Positions 9,389 to 17,273 of a stretch of DNA of 64,000 nucleotides are shown one piece after another; within the stretch, counting starts at the first letter, position 1; the number at the start of each line of letters is the position of its first letter. The stretch lies in contig AP025179.1 in the NCBI GenBank assembly GCA_021654635.1, positions 4,278,001 to 4,342,000 of the forward strand. The letters are read 5' to 3'. The notes under the pieces are model-generated. The model searched no databases. It had not been told where the DNA came from and saw only the letters and a program-made list of their open reading frames with translations. The position numbers and the translations under genes are program-made. This DNA is from Mycobacterium kiyosense (GTDB taxonomy: Bacteria > Actinomycetota > Actinomycetes > Mycobacteriales > Mycobacteriaceae).

Positions 9389-10165
9389 GTGGCAAAGCAG
9401 GCAACCGCCGAGAAACGTCAGCGACGCGAACGCGGTTCCATCAATCCCGATGACATCATCAGCGGTGCATTTGAACTCGCCGAACAGGTGTCGGTCGACA
9501 ACCTCAGCATGCCGTTGCTCGGCAAACACCTGGGTGTCGGTGTGACGAGTATCTACTGGTACTTCCGTAAGAAGGACGACCTGCTCAACGCGATGACCGA
9601 CCGCGCGCTGGGCAAATACGTCTTCGCCACGCCGTACGTCGAAGCCAGCGACTGGCGCGAGACGCTGCGTAACCACGCCCGCTCCATGCGTAAGACGTTC
9701 ATGGGTAACCCGATTCTGTGCGACCTGATTCTGATTCGTGCGGCGCTGAGCCCCAAGGCGGCGCGGATGGGCGCTCAGGAGATGGAGCGCGCGATCTCCA
9801 ATCTGGTGGAGGCCGGGCTGTCACCGGAGGACGCGTTCGACACCTATTCGGCCGTCTCCCTGCATGTCCGCGGATCCGTGGTGCTGCAACGACTGTTCGA
9901 GAAGAACCAGACCCCGGACAGCGGCCCGCGCTCGATCGAGGACGCGGTGGGTATCGACCCGCAGACCACTCCACTGATCGCTCAGGTCACCGGCAAGGGT
10001 CACCGCATCGGCGCCCCCGACGAAACCAATTTCGAATACGGCTTGGACTGCATCCTCGACCATGCCGAGCGACTCATCGAAGAGGGCGCGAAGTCCGCCA
10101 AGACCGGGGCACGGCCACGCAAGGCCGCCAAGTCCAGCACGCCGCGCGCCAAGACGAACGGTTAG
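9389..10165 (+). CDS. TetR-family transcriptional regulator
   Basis: 258 residues with an N-terminal helix-turn-helix (LSMPLLGKHLGVGVTSIYWY around residues 36-55, then FRKKDDLLNAM), a TetR C-terminal ligand domain, and a basic, Lys/Ala-rich tail (KSAKTGARPRKAAK) that is longer than usual and may add non-specific DNA contacts. GTG 9389 is preferred because GGAGG lies 7-8 nt upstream; an in-frame ATG at 9374 overlaps that site. Its end overlaps the convergent crotonase end by 4 bp. By position it is the likely regulator of the divergent crotonase/thioesterase and crotonase/ligase operons at 10-19 kb, through the shared TACTGTA motif (inference). Confidence 0.9.
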   Translation: MAKQATAEKRQRRERGSINPDDIISGAFELAEQVSVDNLSMPLLGKHLGVGVTSIYWYFRKKDDLLNAMTDRALGKYVFATPYVEASDWRETLRNHARSMRKTFMGNPILCDLILIRAALSPKAARMGAQEMERAISNLVEAGLSPEDAFDTYSAVSLHVRGSVVLQRLFEKNQTPDSGPRSIEDAVGIDPQTTPLIAQVTGKGHRIGAPDETNFEYGLDCILDHAERLIEEGAKSAKTGARPRKAAKSSTPRAKTNG

Positions 10166-11061
10166 GTATCCGTCAGGCGTTCCGGCTCCGGCACGTGAAA
10201 GTGCTCGTCGCGCAACCGGAAAGCCTCCTTGGTCCCGTGTTCGGCGCGGGTCTTGACGAAATTGAATTCGCCGGGGCCGAACTGCAGATTGGTGCCGTAG
10301 GCGTGGAAGAGATAGCTCGCGACTTCCTCGCCGTTGTAGGCCTGGGTCTGCTCGACGAGCCGGAACGCCTCCTTGGCGATCACGATCCCGTCCGCCGGCA
10401 TCTTGGCGACCTTCTCGGCCCAGTACCGTGCGCGGGCGGTGACCATGCCGGGATCGCAGGTGTCGGTAAAGATTCCGAGGTGCTCGAGCTGGCCCGCCTC
10501 GATGATGTCGCCCGTCAGCAGCAGCCGGCGCGCCAGCACCGGTCCGAGCCGATGGAAGAACATGTGCAGGCTGCCCAGCGCGGGACCGAGGAACCGTGTT
10601 GCCGGCATCCCGATCTTGGTGTCGCGGCCGATCACCGAGATGTCGGTCATCAGCGCCATTTCGAAGCCGCCGCCGAGGGCGTAGCCGGAAATCTCTCCGA
10701 CCGTCACCTTCGGAAAGCCCATCAGGTTGTGATAGAAGCCGAATGATTTGCGGTCCACAGTAAGTCGGCGGCGCTGGCTGGGCCGGCTCCGCTGCGGTCG
10801 TTGCTCTTTGCCGGCTCCGTACCAGCCGTAGGCATTGTTCATGTCGGCGCCGGTGCTGAAGACGCCGTCGGCGCCGCGCAGAATGACCACGGTGATGTCG
10901 TCGTCGTCGGCGACGTCGTCGAGGTGACGGGCGACGGCGTTACGCATCGCGGCGTCATAGGAGTTGCGCTGCTTGGGGTTGTTCAGGGTGATCGTGGCGA
11001 TGCGCCGGTCCGGGTCGACGTCGTAGCGCACCCGATCGTCGGTGGTGTCGGTGTCTGTCAT
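10162..11061 (-). CDS. Enoyl-CoA hydratase/isomerase (crotonase) family protein
   Basis: 299 residues of crotonase type: LNNPKQRNSYD near residue 27, FSTGADMNNAYG near 70 and YALGGGFEMALMTD in the second oxyanion loop. The first catalytic glutamate (GGGFE) is kept, while the second position reads Ala (GMPATRF), so a hydratase reaction is doubtful. An insertion rich in Arg, Gln and Ser sits near residues 83-100, between the two loops. The ATG overlaps the thioesterase stop as ATGA, so the thioesterase and this gene are coupled in a leftward operon divergent from the plus-strand crotonase/ligase operon. Confidence 0.87.
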   Translation of the reverse strand: MTDTDTTDDRVRYDVDPDRRIATITLNNPKQRNSYDAAMRNAVARHLDDVADDDDITVVILRGADGVFSTGADMNNAYGWYGAGKEQRPQRSRPSQRRRLTVDRKSFGFYHNLMGFPKVTVGEISGYALGGGFEMALMTDISVIGRDTKIGMPATRFLGPALGSLHMFFHRLGPVLARRLLLTGDIIEAGQLEHLGIFTDTCDPGMVTARARYWAEKVAKMPADGIVIAKEAFRLVEQTQAYNGEEVASYLFHAYGTNLQFGPGEFNFVKTRAEHGTKEAFRLRDEHFHVPEPERLTDT

Positions 11062-11756
11062 GCTTGGGTCTCCGTTCTGCGCCTGCCGAACCGGGTGGTG
11101 GACAACTGATCCGGTCGCGACGCCAGGGTGCTGACCTCACCGGTGCACAGCACCTCGCCGTCGAGCAGCAACCGCGCCGTCGAGGTGATCCCCCGCTCCA
11201 CCTGCGAGCGGGCGATGTCGAAGCCTAATTCGGTCAGCAGCGGTGTCGGACGACGGAAGGTGATGTTCAGCGACCTCGTCTTGCCCGAGCGCCCGGTGTG
11301 GCAATTATGGTGCTGTATAACGCAATCGAAGAAGACACCGAGAAAGCCACCGTGCACCAGGCCGGGCGGGCCTTCATACAGCACCGGGAACGTGACGCGT
11401 CCGGACGCGGCGTCGGGGTCGAGTCGCTCGAACCGGTATTCGGGGAAACAGGGATTGTAGGCCCCGATGTCGGTGGCGTGGTTCAGATAGACCCGGCGGG
11501 CGTCGTTCTCGCGCTCACCGATGCGCGGGGCGCTGTCGGCCGGGGCGGCAGCGGCGAGCTCGGCCTCCCACTCGGCGAACTTGGCCACCATGGCGTCCAC
11601 AGCCGGGTGCGGGGATTCCAGCGACAGCATCAGCGAAGCGAGCCGGCGCATCGCAGCGGCCGCGGCGACGGTCTGGTCCAGCGGCGTCTCGCCGAATCTG
11701 ACGGAGGCTTCGGACGGATCGTCGGACGGGCGGCGGCTGCTGGTGCCCTCGGCCAT
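11058..11756 (-). CDS. Hotdog-fold thioesterase (PaaI-like)
   Basis: 232 residues. The C-terminal half is a hotdog thioesterase with GLVHGGFLGVFFDCVI, the usual HGG loop followed by the long helix, and FRRPTPLLTELGF in a following strand. The N-terminal 100 residues are Ala/Glu-rich and helical and do not match the minimal fold. It would hydrolyse an acyl-CoA to the free acid and CoA. ATG 11756 has GAGGGGAA just ahead and is preferred over an upstream ATG. It is first gene of the leftward pair. With the opposing CoA ligases it gives this region both CoA-loading and CoA-releasing activities. Confidence 0.82.
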   Translation of the reverse strand: MAEGTSSRRPSDDPSEASVRFGETPLDQTVAAAAAMRRLASLMLSLESPHPAVDAMVAKFAEWEAELAAAAPADSAPRIGERENDARRVYLNHATDIGAYNPCFPEYRFERLDPDAASGRVTFPVLYEGPPGLVHGGFLGVFFDCVIQHHNCHTGRSGKTRSLNITFRRPTPLLTELGFDIARSQVERGITSTARLLLDGEVLCTGEVSTLASRPDQLSTTRFGRRRTETQA

Positions 11757-11843
11757 TTCCCCTCTTTGGTCGCCGGTTCCACCGGCCCCGTTTCCGCCGG
11801 TTGGGTTTCTTGCTAACTTATACACGTCAGCAATCGTATTGCC

Positions 11844-11865
11844 TACTGTATGGGTAACCGTAGGG
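11844..11865. promoter_or_regulatory. TACTGTA motif in the divergent thioesterase/crotonase spacer
   Basis: TACTGTATGGGTAACC lies between the leftward thioesterase (start 11756) and the rightward crotonase (start 11888). It shares TACTGTA with 3728-3734 and, in reverse, 9274-9280, and GGTAAC with the latter. It lies about 25-45 nt upstream of the crotonase start, so a bound repressor would cover that promoter. Confidence 0.35.
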
Positions 11866-11887
11866 CTGGGGAAGGTCGGAGTCCAGC

Positions 11888-12709
11888 GTGAGCCACGAGG
11901 CGCAGACCGCCGCCGGCGACGGTTCGGTGGCGCTCAGCCGTGCCGACGCGGTGTTGCGGATAACCCTGGATCGCCCGTCTCGGCGTAATTCGTTGACGCC
12001 GTTGATGATCGACGCCCTGATCGACGCCTTGACCGACGCGGCCGCGGACGATTCGCTGCGCGCGATCCACATCTGCGGCGCCGGGGACGATTTCTGCTCC
12101 GGCTCTGACTGGGTGACCGCGAACCGCCCCGGCGCCGCGCGCCCGCGCGCCGGTGACCTGGTGCGCCGGGTGCCGCACGGAGCACACCGCGTCATCGAAC
12201 TGGTCCACACCATTCAGTTGCCGGTGGTCTGCAGCGTGCGCGGCTGGGCGGTGGGGCTGGGTTGCAACCTGGCGCTGGCCGCCGATTTCACCGTGGCCAG
12301 CCGGGATGCCACCTTCTGGGAGCCGTTCGTGGACCGCGGGTTCAGCCCGGACTCGGGCTCGACGTGGCTGGTGTCCCGACTCGTCGGGCTGGCCCGGGCC
12401 CGGCGGATGTTGCTGCTCGCCGAGCAGATCAGCGGCGCCGACGCGGCCGACTGGGGCCTGATCCACCAGGCGGTGACGGCGGACGAGCTCGACGACGCCG
12501 CCGAGCGCCTGCTCGCGCGGCTGGCCGGCGGAGCGACGGTGGCGATCGGCCTGGCCAAGCAGGCATTGCAGTACGGTCAGCGGGCAACCTTGGCCGAGTC
12601 CCTGAACCAGGAGCTCTACAACCTCGAACTGTCTTGCCGCACTGGTGATTTCAAAGAGGGTCTGGCAGCATTTCGGGAGCGCCGCGCGCCGCGGTTCGAG
12701 GGCCGCTGA
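11888..12709 (+). CDS. Enoyl-CoA hydratase/isomerase (crotonase) family protein
   Basis: 273 residues, GTG start. Crotonase signs are LDRPSRRNSLTP near residue 29, FCSGSDW near 70 and GWAVGLGCNLALAAD in the second oxyanion loop. The residue aligned with the first catalytic Glu is Asn (GLGCN). The second-site region reads FWEPFVDRGFSPDSG, a pattern common in enoyl-CoA hydratase-related proteins of uncertain reaction. First gene of a six-gene rightward operon of three crotonases and three AMP ligases. The next start is about 30 nt downstream. Confidence 0.85.
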   Translation: MSHEAQTAAGDGSVALSRADAVLRITLDRPSRRNSLTPLMIDALIDALTDAAADDSLRAIHICGAGDDFCSGSDWVTANRPGAARPRAGDLVRRVPHGAHRVIELVHTIQLPVVCSVRGWAVGLGCNLALAADFTVASRDATFWEPFVDRGFSPDSGSTWLVSRLVGLARARRMLLLAEQISGADAADWGLIHQAVTADELDDAAERLLARLAGGATVAIGLAKQALQYGQRATLAESLNQELYNLELSCRTGDFKEGLAAFRERRAPRFEGR

Positions 12710-12738
12710 GCGGTGACACGACCATGAAGGGAACCCCT

Positions 12739-13545
12739 ATGCCCGCGTTCGACAACATCCGCTACGAGGTCGACGGGCACACCGCCACCATCACACTGGA
12801 CCGCCCCGAGGCTCTCAACGCGCTGAGCCCACACATGATCACCGAGCTGCGAGCCGCCTATGAGGAGGCGGAGAACGACGACCAGGTGTGGCTGACCATC
12901 GTCACCGGAACCGGCCGCGCCTTCTGCACGGGCGCCGACGTCAAGGAGATTCCCGAAGACGGCAAGGTGATCTACGAGCGGCCCTACCTGTCGACCTACG
13001 ACCAGTGGGAGGCGCCGCAGGAGGGCACCCCGCCGTTTCGCACCGCGGCCAAGCCGGTGATCACCGCAGTCAACGGATTGTGTTGCGGCGCGGGCATGGA
13101 CTGGGTCACCACGACCGACATCGTCATCGCGTCCGAACAGGCCACCTTCTTCGATCCGCACGTCAGCATCGGACTGGTGGCCGGCCGCGAGATGGTGCGG
13201 GTGTCGCGGGTGCTTCCCCGCTCGATCGCCCTGCGGATGGCCCTGATGGGCAAGCACGAACGGATGAGCGCCCAGCGCGCCTACGAATTGGGGTTGATCA
13301 GCGAGGTCGTCGAGCATGAGCGGCTGCTGGACCGGGCCCGCGAAATCGGCGACATCGTCAATTCCAATGCGCCGCTGGCCGTTCGCGGCACCCGGCTGGC
13401 GATCCTGAAGGGACTCAACGTCAACCTGCACGAGGCCGAGATCCTCGCCGAGACGTTCCGCGAGCGGGTGCTGCGCACCGAGGACGCCCAGGAGGGACCG
13501 AAAGCCTTCGTGGAGAAGCGCAAACCGGACTGGCAGTGCCGCTGA
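12739..13545 (+). CDS. Enoyl-CoA hydratase/isomerase (crotonase) family protein
   Basis: 268 residues. LDRPEALNALSP, FCTGADVKEI and GLCCGAGMDWVTTTD mark the fold. The first catalytic Glu position reads Asp or a shifted residue (GAGMD). The second reads FFDPHVSIGL, with Asp in place of Glu-Pro order. ATG 12739 is chosen with AAGGGAA upstream; a second ATG lies at 12724. Its stop overlaps the next start as TGATG. It shares the FFD-x-HVS stretch with the following gene, so these two are close paralogues, probably from a local duplication. Confidence 0.85.
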   Translation: MPAFDNIRYEVDGHTATITLDRPEALNALSPHMITELRAAYEEAENDDQVWLTIVTGTGRAFCTGADVKEIPEDGKVIYERPYLSTYDQWEAPQEGTPPFRTAAKPVITAVNGLCCGAGMDWVTTTDIVIASEQATFFDPHVSIGLVAGREMVRVSRVLPRSIALRMALMGKHERMSAQRAYELGLISEVVEHERLLDRAREIGDIVNSNAPLAVRGTRLAILKGLNVNLHEAEILAETFRERVLRTEDAQEGPKAFVEKRKPDWQCR

Positions 13546-14330
13546 TGACCACAGCTTTCCAGACCATCCTGCTCGACGTCGACGCCGCCGACCACGTCGC
13601 GACGATCACGCTGAACCGGCCCGAGCAACTCAACGCCTTCAACCGCACCATGTGTGAGGAGATGGCCGAAGCCTGGCGCAGCGTCAAATTCGACGATGCG
13701 GTGCACGCGGTCGTGCTGCGCGCCGCCGGTGATCGTGCCTTCAGCGCCGGACTGGACATCAAGACCTCCTATGGGCAGCCCGACAATGTCTGGAATCACG
13801 AGGATCCGGGCGAGTTGCTCAGCCCGAAGTGGCAGAAGATGTGGAAACCGGTGGTGTGTGCGGTGCAGGGGATGTGCACCGCGGGCGCGTATTACTTCGT
13901 CAACGAGTCCGACGTGGTGATCTGCTCTACCGACGCAACGTTTTTCGACTCGCACGTATCGGCCGGCCTGGTCTGCGCGTTGGAACCGATCGGCCTGATG
14001 CGCCGGGTCGGCCTGGGCGAAGCGCTGCGGATCGCGCTGATGGGGAACGACGAGCGGGTCTGCGCCGACACCGCGCTGCGGATCGGCTTGGTAACCGAAG
14101 TGGTTGCCCCGGAAAGCCTCTGGGCGCGGGCCCATGAGATCGCCGCGACCATCGCCGCCAAACCGCCCACGGCGACCCAGGGCACCGTGAAGGCCATTTG
14201 GGAGTCGCTGGACAAGCCCTACCGCACCGCTATGGAGCAGGGACTGATTTACACCAGGCTGGGCAATCCGCTGGGCACGGCCGAGCTTGCCGCCCAGCCG
14301 AAATCGTCCGGCGCGCCCAGGCTGCGGTGA
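13545..14330 (+). CDS. Enoyl-CoA hydratase/isomerase (crotonase) family protein
   Basis: 261 residues. LNRPEQLNAFNR, FSAGLDIKTSYG and GMCTAGAYYFVNESD place it in the crotonase family, but the first catalytic Glu position is Tyr (GAYY) and the second site reads FFDSHVSAGL. It shares that last region with the upstream crotonase. Starts at ATG 13545 inside the upstream stop (TGATG) and ends in the ATGA overlap with the first ligase, so translation along the operon is coupled. The lack of the glutamate pair argues against a simple hydratase. Confidence 0.85.
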   Translation: MTTAFQTILLDVDAADHVATITLNRPEQLNAFNRTMCEEMAEAWRSVKFDDAVHAVVLRAAGDRAFSAGLDIKTSYGQPDNVWNHEDPGELLSPKWQKMWKPVVCAVQGMCTAGAYYFVNESDVVICSTDATFFDSHVSAGLVCALEPIGLMRRVGLGEALRIALMGNDERVCADTALRIGLVTEVVAPESLWARAHEIAATIAAKPPTATQGTVKAIWESLDKPYRTAMEQGLIYTRLGNPLGTAELAAQPKSSGAPRLR

Positions 14331-15796
14331 TGAGCCGGCATCCCCTCAGCCGGCGCATCGGGCAGGTGCCGGAGCTTGAGCCTGGCGCGCCTGCCATCGA
14401 ATACGGTGCCGACTGGTATACGTGGGCGTGGGTCGGCGAAAACGCCCGCCGCATAGCGTCGTTGACCTGTGACCATCCGCAGGTCGGCATTCTGCTGCGC
14501 AACCGGCCCGGGCACGTGGCTGCATTCCTCGGGGTGCTGCTGGGTGGCGGCACCGTCGTCACCATCAACCCGTCCCGCGGCGACGACCGCACCCGAGCCG
14601 ACATCGCCGAACTGCGACTGCCGTTGGTGATCGGCGAAACCGACGATCTGGCCCGATTCGTGGCGGCGGGCACGCCCACGGTCACTATCTCCGGGACGTT
14701 GGCGGAGCCCGGGGATCTTAGTCAACCCGTCGGCGATGGAGCCGGTTCGGCTGTCGCGGTCCGCATGCTGACCAGCGGGACCACCGGGCCGCCCAAGCGA
14801 ATCGACCTCAGCTACGACATGCTGGCGCACAGCGTGATGGGCGCCGGGTACGCCGGCGCGGCCGCGCCCACCGAATTGCGGCGTGGGGTCGCTATCGTCA
14901 ATTCCCCGCTGGTGCACATCGGCGGCGTGTTCCGGGTACTTCAGTGTGTCGTGGAGCCGCGACCCTTCGTGTTGCTGGAAAAGTTCGAGTTGCAGGCGTG
15001 GGCCGACGCGGTACGGCGACACCGGCCCCGCGCGGTTTCGCTGGTGCCCGCAGCGCTGCGCACGGTATTGCACTCCGAGATGACGCGTGCCGACCTGGCC
15101 GGCATCCGCGCAGTCACCTGCGGTACCGCGCCGTTATCGGCCGACGACGCCGACGCATTCACCGAGAAGTTCGGTATCCCGGTGCTGACCTCCTACGCCG
15201 CAACGGAATTCGGCGGTGGCGTGGCCGGCTGGACACTTGCTGACCATCAGCGGTACTGGCGGGAAAAGCGCGGCAGCGTGGGGCGCATCAATCCCGGCGC
15301 CAAGCTGCGGGTGGTCGGCGAGGACGGCGAACCACGCGCGTTCGGCCAGCCGGGCCGGCTCGAGGTCAAACCCGCTCAGCTCGGCCCCGCCGCCGACTGG
15401 ATGCCGACCAACGACATGGCCCGCATCGACGAAGACGGCTTCGTCTGGATTCTGGGGCGCGCCGATCAGGCGATAATCCGCGGCGGATTCAAGGTCATGC
15501 CCGACGACGTGCGCGCCGCCCTGGAGGCACACCCCGCCGTCGCGGGCGCGGCGGTGGTCGGCCGGATCGACGACCGTCTCGGCGAAACCCCGGTCGCCAT
15601 GGTGGAATTGCGCGCCAGCGCCGAACCCGACGAGCTGGTGGATTTCCTGCGAACACGATTGGCCCGCTACGAGATCCCCACCGATATCGCGATCGTCGAC
15701 GCCATCCCGCGCACTGCGTCCGGCAAAGCGGACCTCAGCGCCGTGCGTGCCTACTTCCGGCCGGCACCCGCAGACCCCGGCAACCATGTCCGGTGA
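14330..15796 (+). CDS. AMP-forming acyl-CoA ligase (ANL superfamily)
   Basis: 488 residues. The P-loop is LTSGTTGPPKR near residue 146, the adenine motif region reads TSYAATEFGGG near 288, and the C-terminal catalytic lysine is in RTASGKAD near 463. The usual TGD aspartate motif reads TND (MPTNDMARIDEDGF near 357), keeping the Asp. The N-terminal third is shorter than in long-chain FadD proteins, which suits a small or medium acid. Start is ATG 14330, overlapping the crotonase stop (ATGA). It is the first of three consecutive ligases and the most diverged of them. Confidence 0.85.
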   Translation: MSRHPLSRRIGQVPELEPGAPAIEYGADWYTWAWVGENARRIASLTCDHPQVGILLRNRPGHVAAFLGVLLGGGTVVTINPSRGDDRTRADIAELRLPLVIGETDDLARFVAAGTPTVTISGTLAEPGDLSQPVGDGAGSAVAVRMLTSGTTGPPKRIDLSYDMLAHSVMGAGYAGAAAPTELRRGVAIVNSPLVHIGGVFRVLQCVVEPRPFVLLEKFELQAWADAVRRHRPRAVSLVPAALRTVLHSEMTRADLAGIRAVTCGTAPLSADDADAFTEKFGIPVLTSYAATEFGGGVAGWTLADHQRYWREKRGSVGRINPGAKLRVVGEDGEPRAFGQPGRLEVKPAQLGPAADWMPTNDMARIDEDGFVWILGRADQAIIRGGFKVMPDDVRAALEAHPAVAGAAVVGRIDDRLGETPVAMVELRASAEPDELVDFLRTRLARYEIPTDIAIVDAIPRTASGKADLSAVRAYFRPAPADPGNHVR

Positions 15797-17273
15797 ACCC
15801 TGCACGGTCGCCGCCACCTTGCGACGACAAGCCACCGCGCGGGCCGAGCACACCCTGTTGGTATGCGACCGCGAGCGGATCTCGTACGCCGAAGCCGACC
15901 GGCGCTCCGCGGACCTCGCCCACGGATTGATCGCCCTGGGGGCGGGCAAGGGAACCCATATCGGGCTGCTCTACCCCAACGGCCCCGAGTTCGTGGTCGC
16001 GATGCTGGCCGCGGCGCGCATCGGTGCGGTGGTGATCCCGTTCTCGACCTTCGCCACCCCGCGCGAGATCCGCGAGCAACTGGTGCACAGTGACACCGCG
16101 ATATTGCTGAGCGCCCGGTCGTTCCGTACCCACGACTACGTCGAGCGACTGCGGGACGTGAGTGCGGGTGCGCCGCTGTTGCGCCACGTGGTGTTCGATT
16201 GCGATGAGCTGGCCTGCGATGCCGACGCCGCACTGCTGAACGCACTCGAGGCCGATGTCGACGGCTGCGACGTGCTGGCCATCGTCTACACCTCCGGATC
16301 CACCAGCGCCCCGAAGGGGGTGGTACACACTCACGCCGGCCTGCTGGGAAACCAGCTCGGCCTCAATATGATTCGCGGTCTCACCGCCGCCGACAGACTA
16401 TTCTGCAACTCACCGTTCTGCTGGATCGGGGGGTTCGCGTTCGGGCTGCTGGCCACCCTGTCCGCCGGCTCGACCTTGGTGTGTTCCAACGCCGCCGATG
16501 CGGGCGTGACACTCGATCTCATCGAGAACGTGAAGCCGACCATGACAAACGGTTTCGTTTCCGGAATCAGGCATCTCATCGAGCACCCCAGCTACCCCGC
16601 ACGGGATTTCTCCTCGTCGCGGCGGGGCAATCTCTACCCGATCAACGCACCGGACACACGGCCGGCCGATCCGGAATTGCGGCACAACATGTTGGGGATG
16701 ACCGAAGCCGGGTCCGTGTTGCTGATCAGCGACGACGAGTCCGACCAGCCCGAACATCGGCGCGGATCCTACGGACGCCCGGCCCCGGGTTTCGAGACCA
16801 AGGTCCTCGACTCGGGCGAGCTGTGCATCCGCGGGCCCTACGTGATGCAGGGCTACTACAAACGCAGTCGCGAAGAATGCTTCGACGCCGACGGATGGTT
16901 CCACACCGGCGATCTGGTGCGTGTCGACGGCGAGGGATACGTGTACTTTCTCGGACGGATGTCCGGCATGATCAAGACCGCCGGCGCCAATGTCTCCGCC
17001 GCGGAAGTCGAAACGGCGATTGGCCGTGCGGGTTTGACGGCCCACGTAGTTGGTCTGCCCGACGCCGGGCGCGGTCAGGTGGTGGCGGCGGCGATCGTGC
17101 TACCGGACGGCGTGGCCGGCTTCGACGAAGCAGCGCTGCGTGATCGGCTGCGCACCGAACTTTCGGCGTACAAGATCCCGCGCCGATTCGTCGCCGTCCC
17201 GCGCGCGGACGTGCCATTGCTGTCCAGCGGAAAAGTCGACCTGGCGCAACTGAAAAAGCTGTTCGATGCCTGA
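15786..17273 (+). CDS. AMP-forming acyl-CoA ligase (ANL superfamily)
   Basis: 495 residues. P-loop YTSGSTSAPKGVVHTH near residue 168, LGMTEAG near 303, WFHTGDLVRVDGEGYVYFLGR near 371 and catalytic lysine motif LLSSGKVDLAQL near 478. All residues needed for adenylation and thioesterification are visible. ATG 15786 overlaps the previous gene by 11 bp. Its architecture closely follows the next ligase (FSTFATPREIREQL here, LSTLLRPRELRAQL there), so the two are tandem duplicates. Substrate unknown. Confidence 0.86.
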   Translation: MSGEPCTVAATLRRQATARAEHTLLVCDRERISYAEADRRSADLAHGLIALGAGKGTHIGLLYPNGPEFVVAMLAAARIGAVVIPFSTFATPREIREQLVHSDTAILLSARSFRTHDYVERLRDVSAGAPLLRHVVFDCDELACDADAALLNALEADVDGCDVLAIVYTSGSTSAPKGVVHTHAGLLGNQLGLNMIRGLTAADRLFCNSPFCWIGGFAFGLLATLSAGSTLVCSNAADAGVTLDLIENVKPTMTNGFVSGIRHLIEHPSYPARDFSSSRRGNLYPINAPDTRPADPELRHNMLGMTEAGSVLLISDDESDQPEHRRGSYGRPAPGFETKVLDSGELCIRGPYVMQGYYKRSREECFDADGWFHTGDLVRVDGEGYVYFLGRMSGMIKTAGANVSAAEVETAIGRAGLTAHVVGLPDAGRGQVVAAAIVLPDGVAGFDEAALRDRLRTELSAYKIPRRFVAVPRADVPLLSSGKVDLAQLKKLFDA

